The notes beneath the pieces are model-generated. The model searched no databases and was not told where the DNA came from. It saw only the letters and a list, made by a program, of their open reading frames with translations. Of a DNA stretch of 63,341 bases, positions 1 to 7,124 are shown piece by piece. Both the position numbers and the translations under genes were made by a program. The stretch is from an uncultured Lachnospiraceae bacterium (lineage in GTDB: Bacteria; Bacillota; Clostridia; Lachnospirales; Lachnospiraceae): the NCBI GenBank assembly GCA_910588405.1, contig CAJUPT010000012.1, forward strand, positions 1-63,341, read 5' to 3'. The first letter of the stretch is position 1. Each line of letters starts with the position of its first letter.

Positions 1-120
1 AATTATGAAAACTGTACATAATCGAAATCAATGTGAGACTGTATTGTTTCATATATGTGTGATGATTAAAATAATAAATGGAATATTTTATAGTCTTTTG
101 ATCGAGAAGAAGATTAAGAT

Positions 121-261
121 GTGTACTTTGCCATACAAGGTTCTCTCAACCTAATCCGTGAGAGCGGCAGGACTGTTGGTTCTGGTCGTGCAGCTTTTAT
201 ATATTTAGTATTTAGTAAGAAGTTAGATTTTACGGGGGCTATTTTAAGAGCTAAGAATTAA
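121..261 (+). pseudogene. possible EF-Tu 3'-end remnant
   Basis: A short open frame runs from just after a TAA at 115-117 to a TAA at 259-261 and has no convincing start. It contains LIRESGRTVGSGRAA, very close to the IREGGRTVGSG motif near the C-terminus of elongation factor Tu. Residues on either side do not continue as EF-Tu and the tail runs about 20 residues past the normal end. I read it as a decayed fragment, possibly moved by recombination. It may instead be a chance or diverged match, as only about 12 residues carry the signal. Confidence 0.4.
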
Positions 262-289
262 GAAAGCCTTTTTTAAAATTTTATAGTAG

Positions 290-415
290 TTAATTTCCAC
301 TGTGGTCCGGAACAATGCAGCCACCTCAGAGCAAAGCGCCGCCGCCGGCGAGGAGCTGTCTGGCCAGGCTGTCATGCTGGGAGAGTTAGTGGCGAAGTCC
401 CGTTTGAAGGATTAG
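290..415 (+). pseudogene. methyl-accepting chemotaxis protein 3' remnant
   Basis: The frame from 290 to a TAG at 413-415 encodes the extreme C-terminus of a chemoreceptor: VVRNNAATSEQSAAAGEELSGQ followed by about 17 residues ending in RLKD. This is the usual last segment of the MCP signalling domain, here without the rest of the gene. A TAG at 287-289 closes the frame upstream, so no receptor can be made. It differs from the intact receptor at 30393-32045 and so comes from another MCP gene. Together with the fragment just upstream it marks 1-420 as a deletion or recombination scar. Confidence 0.75.
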
Positions 416-468
416 AAGAACTTTTCTGGTTTCGGGTGCATATGATATTCTGAAGAAAAAGAGATTTG

Positions 469-990
469 GTGACTGAGCGAATGGCGACAGATCAGCAGAT
501 TACACCCAGAACGATTTTTACGGATATTTTAGAGGACGACCGTTATCAGGCGCTTGCATGGGTGACTGGCGACAGCGCCCATGCAGCCTTGAGCGGTCTG
601 GTAAAGTTTTACGGCACGCCCTATGCCGGCGTGCTGGTAGAGGCGGAAATTTTTAACCTGCCCTACAGCGGCGATCCTTGTGCGGCGAATTTTTATGGTT
701 TTCATATCCACGAATATGGAGAATGCTCTGACCGTACGGGTACGTCCTTTGCCGATGCCGGAGGGCATTATAATCCGAGCGGGTGTCCTCATCCCGGCCA
801 TGCGGGGGATTTTCCGCCGCTGATGAGCGATCACGGTTATGCATGGATTTCCTTTTATGACAAGCGGTTCCGGATCGAGGATATCATAGGAAAATCGGTA
901 ATTATACATGATATGCCTGACGATTTCAGTTCCCAGCCTTCCGGGAATTCAGGGGCGAGAATCGGCTGCGGCGTGATTCGGGCAGTTTAA
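469..990 (+). CDS. sodC: superoxide dismutase, Cu/Zn family
   Basis: Converts superoxide to oxygen and hydrogen peroxide. The Cu/Zn SOD ligands are all visible: the HxH pair in GFHIHEYGEC, the histidines in GGHYNP and HPGHAGD with the zinc aspartate, and the last copper histidine in IIHDMPDDF. The disulfide cysteines in GECSD and IGCGV are also present. No signal peptide or lipobox is seen, so it is probably cytoplasmic, unlike most bacterial SodC. Length is about 174 residues. Start is uncertain: TTG 466, GTG 469 (AAAAAGAG 6-7 nt upstream) and ATG 481 are all in frame. It stands alone before a strong hairpin and is followed by a separately promoted marR. Confidence 0.88.
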   Translation: MTERMATDQQITPRTIFTDILEDDRYQALAWVTGDSAHAALSGLVKFYGTPYAGVLVEAEIFNLPYSGDPCAANFYGFHIHEYGECSDRTGTSFADAGGHYNPSGCPHPGHAGDFPPLMSDHGYAWISFYDKRFRIEDIIGKSVIIHDMPDDFSSQPSGNSGARIGCGVIRAV

Positions 991-1070
991 TCGGGCACAA
1001 TGCGTTATGACGCAAGGCATGCTTTCGGCCTGGCGCCTTTGATGGGATGTTTTGCAGTGAAATTTTGTAT

Positions 1071-1114
1071 AAAATCCGGCAGAATGCGCAGATTGCGTAT
1101 TTTGCCGGATTTTA
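1071..1114 (+). terminator. long hairpin terminator after sodC
   Basis: Two 20-nt arms (1071-1090 and 1094-1113) pair with only two G/U-type differences around a 3-nt loop. The outer AAAATCC/GGATTTT gives an A-rich left arm and a T-rich right arm, typical of a rho-independent, possibly bidirectional, terminator. Confidence 0.8.
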
Positions 1115-1131
1115 TGATGGGCGGGGCATTC

Positions 1132-1160
1132 GGCAAAATGCACCGGCGAAGCATTTTGCC
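1132..1160. repeat. second hairpin, GGCAAAATGC arms
   Basis: GGCAAAATGC at 1132-1141 and GCATTTTGCC at 1151-1160 form a perfect 10-bp inverted repeat with a 9-nt loop. The arm sequence resembles part of the preceding terminator stem, suggesting a local duplication. It lies just before the marR promoter. Confidence 0.6.
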
Positions 1161-1183
1161 AGATTTATTAAGATCAAAAATGA

Positions 1184-1212
1184 TTGACGGGAGTTGAATT
1201 TTGCTCTATAAT
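1184..1212 (+). promoter_or_regulatory. sigma-A promoter of marR-efflux operon
   Basis: TTGACG at 1184-1189, a 17-nt spacer and a perfect TATAAT at 1207-1212 form a near-consensus vegetative promoter about 70 nt upstream of the marR start. Confidence 0.85.
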
Positions 1213-1228
1213 CTAATCCGGTTAGATT
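1210..1228. promoter_or_regulatory. palindromic operator, likely MarR autoregulation
   Basis: AATCTAA-TCCGG-TTAGATT is a perfect 7-bp inverted repeat with a 5-bp spacer, overlapping the -10 box and the transcription start. Size and placement fit a MarR-family repressor site, and the adjacent gene encodes such a protein. The assignment is inferred from position. Confidence 0.75.
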
Positions 1229-1282
1229 TTTACGGAATCAACGATGCCGGCAGACATCTATGGTTTGTTGGGAGGTGGTTAG

Positions 1283-1720
1283 ATGGCGACAGAGGCACAG
1301 ATTGAAACGGTGCTGAAACGAGTGGAGAGAGCCCGTCCTGCTCATTTTTTCAAATGTATGGATGAAGTGCAGGTTGGTATCGGCGCGGTTTTACGCCTGC
1401 TCTATAAGTCGGAGGAGACGGTGACGGCCGGAAAAATCAGCGATGTGCTTGAGGTCAGCACGGCGAGGGTAGCGGTACTGATTAAAAAAATGGTGTCCAA
1501 GGGTCTGATTTCAAAAGAGCAGGGCGTTAAGGATGCCCGTGTCACAATAGTCAGGCTGACGGATTTTGGAACCCAGGTATTTGAAGAAATCTGGGATGAT
1601 ATATACCGGAAAATCGGGATTATCATCGATACGGTGGGCGAAGACCGGCTGATGGAGTTTATTTCCATAGCTGAGGAGATTCAGAGTACGGTATCACCGC
1701 TGAAATTTCATTTACTATGA
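1283..1720 (+). CDS. MarR family transcriptional regulator
   Basis: A 145-residue winged-helix repressor with the MarR layout: an N-terminal dimerisation helix, a central helix-turn-helix (about residues 50-75, ending in STARVAVLIKKMVSKGLI), a wing with KDARVTIVRLTDFG, and a C-terminal dimerisation helix. GGGAGG lies 7-8 nt upstream of the ATG. It is first in an apparent operon with an RND-type adaptor and pump. With the palindrome on its own promoter this suggests an autoregulated, ligand-responsive efflux switch; the ligand cannot be told from sequence. A 13-bp perfect inverted repeat spans its stop codon. Confidence 0.9.
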   Translation: MATEAQIETVLKRVERARPAHFFKCMDEVQVGIGAVLRLLYKSEETVTAGKISDVLEVSTARVAVLIKKMVSKGLISKEQGVKDARVTIVRLTDFGTQVFEEIWDDIYRKIGIIIDTVGEDRLMEFISIAEEIQSTVSPLKFHLL

Positions 1721-1742
1721 AAGTCTGTGACTTTCATAGTAA
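1712..1742. promoter_or_regulatory. 13-bp perfect inverted repeat at the marR stop
   Basis: TTACTATGAAAGT (1712-1724), CTGTG, then the exact reverse complement (1730-1742). The hairpin includes the marR stop and has no following T-run, so it is not a normal terminator. It lies between regulator and pump genes and could act as a processing site, partial attenuator or operator. Confidence 0.6.
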
Positions 1743-1909
1743 GCATGGCTGCATAATAAAATTTATTTTGAAAGTAAGCCAAGTGGACATAGATGCGACA
1801 TGCCAAATGGCCTATGGGTACGCATGAGGGCATCCGGGACATTTGGCGCATTTTGCTTTCATATCGGGAAGTCCCCAAACTTATACTTATACATAGAAGG
1901 AGTGATGGC

Positions 1910-3676
1910 TTGAATATGTTACGGAAGGTTTGTTATCGGAAACAGGCACTGGTACTGGCGGCGGTTCTGGCCGTATCCGCGGCTTTCTCAGGGTGCGGCA
2001 AGGAGGCTGTCCAGGAGGAGGACAAAGATCTGACGATCCCGGTGGAGAGCGCGAAGCCGGAGCTGGGCGACCTGACCCTGGAAAATTCTTTTATCGGCAC
2101 CATTTCGCCGGAGGACACGGTTTCCGTTATGCCGCTGGCAGCAGGCGTGGTGACGGAGACAAATTTTGAGGTAGGCGACAGGGTGAATGCCGGAGACGTG
2201 CTGTTTAAAATTGACGATTCCACGGCTCAGTTACAATTGGCGGCGGCGAAGCTGGGGAAGGCCAATGCAGATATCCAGGCGGCCTCGGCGCTAGGGCCCC
2301 AGCAGGAGTTAAGCCTGTTGTCCCAGCAGGCGGCGTTAGACCAGCTGAATAACCAGATTGTTTCCGCAGCCCAGGGCATGGATCAGACCAGGGATTCCAA
2401 ACAGGATCAGGAGGATCAGAAGAAGGATCTGGAAGATCAGAAATCGGATTTGAATCATTCGATCAATGATTCCAAAGATAAAATCAAGAATCTGGAGACG
2501 CTGGCGGCACAGTTTCAAAGTAACACCCATTCCCAGACAGCGCCAGACGGTGCGCTTCCGAATGTGGGGGAAACCTTTAATATGGATGTAAATGGAACGA
2601 CTTTCACCTTTGTCGTGACAGAAAAGAGCCAGGCGTTAAGCGTGACCAGCCCGAATATCGGGGATAGGTCTTATTATACATATACCTATCAGCCTTATAA
2701 AATCGCGAATATGACCAGCGAGGACGTGTCCGGTGCCCTTACGGCGCTGCAATCCGCGATTTCCACGATGGAGTCAGCCAAAGGGAATCTGGACACGGCC
2801 TTGGGCAGCATGGATTCGGCTATCAAAAATATTGACAACGGCCTGGACAGCGCTCAGAATACGCTGGATTTCCTGAATAAATCCAAGGCGACGACAGAAA
2901 AAAGCAATGCAATACAAAACGGCGAGCTGTTAGAGAATACCAAAGGCTCTCTGGCCATTGCCGGCCAGTCCTCCCAGCTGAATATCGAGACGGCGGAGCT
3001 GGCTCTGTCCTATTATACGGTAACTGCGCCGATTTCCGGTGTGATCGAGCAGAAAAATGTGAATGTCAACGAACCGGCGGCCAACGGATACGCTGCCTAT
3101 GTGATTTCCAACAAAGAAAGCATGGTAGCCACCTTCAATGTCAGCGAGGATATCATGAATACGCTGAGGCTGGGGCAGAAGGTGTCGGTGGAGCGGAATG
3201 GTACATATTATGAGGGCGTGCTGACGGAAATCAATCATTCCGTAGACCAGCGCTCCGGCCTGTTTTCGGTGAAGGCTTCGGTGATGGCGGACGGGGATAA
3301 GCTGTCCAACGGTGTTTCCGTAAAGCTGAGTCTGGATACCTACAGCGCAAAGCAGTCGATGCTGATTCCCTATGACGCTGTCTATTATGACGATGGGGCG
3401 GCCTATGTCTATATTATCCAGGACGGAAAAGCGATAAAGACGCCGATTGAGACGGGGATTTTTGACGATACCAGAATCGTGGTGGTATCCGGCCTGACAT
3501 TGGAGGATGAGGTGATTACCACCTGGTCGCCTCAGCTGGCGGACGGTATGCCGGTGAAGACAGGCGGAAATATGAGCGGAAATCCGGAAAGCGCCGGAAC
3601 TGGAAGCGAAGCCGGAAAAGAAGTGATGTCCGTTCCGGATCTGAATACGGATACAAAAGGGGAGGGGACTGAATGA
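1910..3676 (+). CDS. RND efflux adaptor lipoprotein, HlyD/MFP family
   Basis: Extracytoplasmic adaptor partnering the RND pump encoded next. The N-terminus is a lipoprotein signal: basic residues, a hydrophobic run, then lipobox AFSGC, so the mature protein is lipid-anchored. A lipoyl/barrel-sandwich half follows (GVVTETNFEVGDRVNAGDVLF), then a long Asp/Lys/Gln-rich coiled coil (DQEDQKKDLEDQKSDLNHSI), a second lipoyl half (YTVTAPISGVIEQKNV) and beta-barrel domains. About 588 residues, longer than the usual 380-450 because of the coiled-coil insert. AAGGAG at 1897-1902 is 7 nt before TTG 1910 and 13 nt before in-frame ATG 1916; upstream in-frame starts lack a ribosome site. Overlaps the pump gene by 4 nt (ATGA). 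Confidence 0.88.
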   Translation: MNMLRKVCYRKQALVLAAVLAVSAAFSGCGKEAVQEEDKDLTIPVESAKPELGDLTLENSFIGTISPEDTVSVMPLAAGVVTETNFEVGDRVNAGDVLFKIDDSTAQLQLAAAKLGKANADIQAASALGPQQELSLLSQQAALDQLNNQIVSAAQGMDQTRDSKQDQEDQKKDLEDQKSDLNHSINDSKDKIKNLETLAAQFQSNTHSQTAPDGALPNVGETFNMDVNGTTFTFVVTEKSQALSVTSPNIGDRSYYTYTYQPYKIANMTSEDVSGALTALQSAISTMESAKGNLDTALGSMDSAIKNIDNGLDSAQNTLDFLNKSKATTEKSNAIQNGELLENTKGSLAIAGQSSQLNIETAELALSYYTVTAPISGVIEQKNVNVNEPAANGYAAYVISNKESMVATFNVSEDIMNTLRLGQKVSVERNGTYYEGVLTEINHSVDQRSGLFSVKASVMADGDKLSNGVSVKLSLDTYSAKQSMLIPYDAVYYDDGAAYVYIIQDGKAIKTPIETGIFDDTRIVVVSGLTLEDEVITTWSPQLADGMPVKTGGNMSGNPESAGTGSEAGKEVMSVPDLNTDTKGEGTE

Positions 3677-6600
3677 ATATCACAAAGCTTGCGCTGAGAC
3701 GTCCCGTTTCCTGTGCGCTGATTGTTCTGTCCCTGATCGTGTTTGGCATCTCCGCTATTTTTGGCTTCCGCATGGAGCTGACGCCTGATATGGAGATGCC
3801 GGTGCTTCTGGTCATGACCGTGTATCCGGGGTCTGACCCGGAAAGCGTGGAGGATCTGGTGACAAAGGTGGTGGAGGATGCCGGTAGTATTATGAGCGGC
3901 ATCGAGTCCGTGATGTCCCAGTCGTCGGAAAATTACTCCATGGTCATGTTCCAGTATGAGTACGGCTCGGATATCGACGACTGTTACGCCGATCTGCGGT
4001 CGGCTCTTGATACGGCCACCATGGATCTGCCGGAGGGCTGCGAATCCCCGGTGGTGATCGAGATGAATATGAACGCCGCGCCGATTCTTTCAGTTTCGGC
4101 TACGGAGGTGGGGGATATCGACATGCTCTCCGTGATCAACGACCAGATCGTGCCGGAATTTGAAACCCTGTCCTGTATCGCCGACATTACGGTTTCCGGC
4201 GGCGCGGAGGATTATATCCGGGTGCAGGTAAAGCCTGACGAGTTGAAACAGTACGGCCTGACCATGTCAAACCTGGTTTCTTATCTGGGAACTGCGGACT
4301 TTAACTATCCGGCGGGCTCGGTGGTTCAGGGCAGCCAGGATATCAGCGTGAAAACCTCCATCGAATACAATACGGTGCAGCTGTTACAGTCCCTGCCCAT
4401 TGCCACCTCCACAGGCGCTACCATCACCATGGCGGATGTGGCAGATATTTCGATGGCCAGTGAACAGGCGGACAGTGTCAGCCGCTATAACGGCCATGAG
4501 AATATCAGCATCAGCATGACCAAAAACCAGAGCTACGGTACGGTAAACGCCTGCCGGGATATCAGGGAAAAGCTGGAGGAGCTGAAAGGGGAATATCCCT
4601 CCATCGAATTTATGGTCACTTATGATTCCAGCAGCAGTATCACCAGCTCCCTGCTGTCGGTGGGGCAGACGCTGGTGGTAGCGGTGGTTCTGTCCATGGC
4701 GGTGCTGTTCCTTTTCTTCGGCGATTTCAAGGCCAGCCTGATCGTGGGCAGTTCCATGCCCATTTCCCTGCTTCTGACCTTTATTCTGATGGAAGCGGCA
4801 GGGTTTTCGCTGAATATCGTGACCATGGGCGCTATGGTCATCGCCATCGGCATGATGGTGGACAGCTCCATCGTGGTGATCGAAAGCTGTTTCCGCGCCC
4901 AGGAGGAGCATCCTGACATCAAACAGGCGGCGTTGATGGGAACCCAGGAGGTGACCGCCTCCATCGTGGCTTCCACCATCACCACCATCGTGGTGTACCT
5001 GCCGCTGGCCATGATGAAGGGATTGTCGGGACAGATTTTCGGACAGCTGGGGTATACGATTGTCTTTGCCATGATGGCGTCCCTGATTATGGCGCTGACG
5101 CTGGTGCCGCTGTTCTATACCCGGTTCCGGCCGAAGGAAAAGACAGAGATTCCCATGAACCGGCTGTTAAACCGCTTCAATGTGTTTTACCAGAAGCTGC
5201 TGCGCAGGCTGCTGAACCGGAAAATCCTGGTATTCATCGAGACGGCGGCGATGCTTGCCGCGGCAGTGCTGGCGGCAACCACCCTGAATGTGGAGCTGAT
5301 GCCTTCTTCCGATGAAGGGATCGTGTCCGTAAGCGTGTCTTTCCGCCCGGGAACCTCTCTTGGGGCCATGGATGAGACAATGGCAAAGCTGGAGCGGATG
5401 GCTGCGGAGGATGAGAACCTGTCCGCTTACTCTATGTCCATCAGCGGCTCGGCGGCATCCTTAAGCCTGACGCTGGCAAAGGACAGCAGCCTTTCCACCA
5501 ATGAAGAGATCGAGCGGTGGGTGGAGCTGACGGAAGGCATGACGAATATGGAGATCGTGGTTTCCTCCGGTTCCTCCGGCGGCATGACCAGCATGATGTC
5601 CGCGGGAAGCAAGGAAATCGACCTGCAGAGCCTGGACAGAGAGCGGCTGAAAGCCGACGCGGTGGCGCTCCAGGACCAGATCAGGCAGCTGCCCGGCGTG
5701 GCCAGCGTAACCAGCGACGTGCAGAATGTCAGCACCGCCGCGAAGGTGAACGTAGATCCGTTAAAGGCTATGGCCAACGGGCTGACGCCGGTACAGGTAG
5801 GCATGACGCTGAACAATGTGCTAAGCGGCGTGAAAGCCGTGGATATTGTCAACAACGGCACGGAATATGAAGTGAAGGTGGAATATCCCCAGGGAATGTA
5901 TGATAATCTGAACGGCCTGATGAATCTGGATATCCAGACGCCGATGGGAACCTACGTGCCGCTCAGGGATATTGCCCGGATTGAATATACGGATGAGATG
6001 GAGTCGATTATCAGAAGCGACGGTCAGTACCAGGTGGCCATCAACGCCACGCTGACGCCCAGCCAGAGATTTGAAGCGGAGGCGGCGATCGATGAGCTGG
6101 CTGCCTCCTTTTCCTACAGCGAGGGCGTCCGGCAGGCGGGCAGTATGATGACGGAGATGATGGTGGAGGAACTGAGCGCTATTTTATATTCCATTTTTGT
6201 GGCGGTGTTCCTGGTATTTCTGGTGATGGCCATGCAGTTTGAATCGCCGAAGTTCTCCTTTATGGTGATGATCTGTATTCCTTTCAGCCTTATCGGTTCC
6301 TTCCTGATGCTGGCGGCCTCCGGAGTTACATTGAGCATGGTGTCTATGATGGGGTTCCTGATGCTGATGGGCATTGTGGTAAATAACGGCATCCTGTTTG
6401 TGGATTCTACCAATCTGTACCGGCAGACGATGCCGTTGGAGGATGCGCTTATAAAGGCCGGAACCACCAGAATCCGTCCGATCCTGATGACCTCCCTGAC
6501 CACGGTGCTTTCCATGATCCCCATGGGCCTAGGCCTTGGGGACAACGGGCAGATCATGCAGGGCATGGCGGTGGTAATCGTCGGCGGGCTGGTGGCCTCC

Positions 6601-6708
6601 ACGGTGCTGACGCTGTTGCTGCTGCCGACGTTTTATCTGATATTGGATGGGGTTGGGAGAAAGAGAAGGGAAAAGAAAAAGATTGGAGAAGAAAGCCAGA
6701 ATCCATAA
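3673..6708 (+). CDS. RND family efflux transporter permease (AcrB/SwrC-like)
   Basis: Inner-membrane antiporter of the HAE-type RND superfamily, 1011 residues, two homologous halves each with one plus five membrane helices and a large extracytoplasmic loop. It starts with the typical MNITKLALRRPVSCAL. In helix 4 the AcrB aspartate pair is GMMVDSSIVVIES, so only the first Asp remains; in helix 10 the AcrB lysine position reads GIVVNNGILFVD. This pattern is also known in Gram-positive and Bacteroidetes RND pumps. With no outer membrane expected, it likely extrudes amphiphiles directly, as proposed for SwrC. Translationally coupled to the adaptor and probably under MarR control. Substrate unknown. 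Confidence 0.92.
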   Translation: MNITKLALRRPVSCALIVLSLIVFGISAIFGFRMELTPDMEMPVLLVMTVYPGSDPESVEDLVTKVVEDAGSIMSGIESVMSQSSENYSMVMFQYEYGSDIDDCYADLRSALDTATMDLPEGCESPVVIEMNMNAAPILSVSATEVGDIDMLSVINDQIVPEFETLSCIADITVSGGAEDYIRVQVKPDELKQYGLTMSNLVSYLGTADFNYPAGSVVQGSQDISVKTSIEYNTVQLLQSLPIATSTGATITMADVADISMASEQADSVSRYNGHENISISMTKNQSYGTVNACRDIREKLEELKGEYPSIEFMVTYDSSSSITSSLLSVGQTLVVAVVLSMAVLFLFFGDFKASLIVGSSMPISLLLTFILMEAAGFSLNIVTMGAMVIAIGMMVDSSIVVIESCFRAQEEHPDIKQAALMGTQEVTASIVASTITTIVVYLPLAMMKGLSGQIFGQLGYTIVFAMMASLIMALTLVPLFYTRFRPKEKTEIPMNRLLNRFNVFYQKLLRRLLNRKILVFIETAAMLAAAVLAATTLNVELMPSSDEGIVSVSVSFRPGTSLGAMDETMAKLERMAAEDENLSAYSMSISGSAASLSLTLAKDSSLSTNEEIERWVELTEGMTNMEIVVSSGSSGGMTSMMSAGSKEIDLQSLDRERLKADAVALQDQIRQLPGVASVTSDVQNVSTAAKVNVDPLKAMANGLTPVQVGMTLNNVLSGVKAVDIVNNGTEYEVKVEYPQGMYDNLNGLMNLDIQTPMGTYVPLRDIARIEYTDEMESIIRSDGQYQVAINATLTPSQRFEAEAAIDELAASFSYSEGVRQAGSMMTEMMVEELSAILYSIFVAVFLVFLVMAMQFESPKFSFMVMICIPFSLIGSFLMLAASGVTLSMVSMMGFLMLMGIVVNNGILFVDSTNLYRQTMPLEDALIKAGTTRIRPILMTSLTTVLSMIPMGLGLGDNGQIMQGMAVVIVGGLVASTVLTLLLLPTFYLILDGVGRKRREKKKIGEESQNP

Positions 6709-6761
6709 AAAAAGCGGGTGTCCGATTACGAATAAAAGAATATTGACTGGATAGTAGATAC

Positions 6762-6800
6762 ATACGGCCGGGTGGCTTTACCATCTGGCCGTATCTGTAT
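6762..6800 (+). terminator. probable terminator after the RND operon
   Basis: ATACGGCC at the base of the left arm (6762-6774) pairs with GGCCGTAT in the right arm (6782-6794), with wobble pairs above. The following stretch is only moderately T-rich. Confidence 0.45.
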
Positions 6801-6869
6801 CTTACGAATCTTTTCTCAGACGCTAAAAGTCATACAATTTTTAGGGCCATATAATTTTTACAAAACCTC

Positions 6870-6900
6870 TTGACAAAACTCAAATTTATGGCATTATTAT
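6870..6900 (+). promoter_or_regulatory. promoter of adaptor-ABC efflux operon
   Basis: A perfect TTGACA at 6870-6875 is followed by T/A-rich -10 candidates (TTATTA at 18 nt, TATTAT at 19 nt). The palindrome described next overlaps the -10. The transcript would have a leader of about 215 nt before the GTG at 7125, in which I see nothing else of note. Confidence 0.65.
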
Positions 6901-6927
6901 ATTGATATCAAAACGATATCAATATAA
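6897..6927. promoter_or_regulatory. 13-bp perfect palindromic operator
   Basis: TTATATTGATATC (6897-6909), spacer AAAAC, then GATATCAATATAA (6915-6927): a perfect inverted repeat overlapping the -10 and start region. Such A/T-rich GATATC palindromes fit TetR- or PadR-type repressors. No regulator gene is adjacent, so the cognate repressor is elsewhere or belongs to another class. Confidence 0.75.
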
Positions 6928-7124
6928 AGCAACGTTCGAGTGGAAGTTTTAAAACCGGAAGAATAAATCGTTAACAGTATGAACAAATATAAACTTTACA
7001 TAAAATCTTCCGGATCGGAATTGACACGGCCTGACATTTTGATAAGATAGAAAATATGCCCATATAAGCATGTTCACTCGGCTTGTTGCACGCAGAAATA
7101 AAGCTTACATAACGGAGGCACAAA

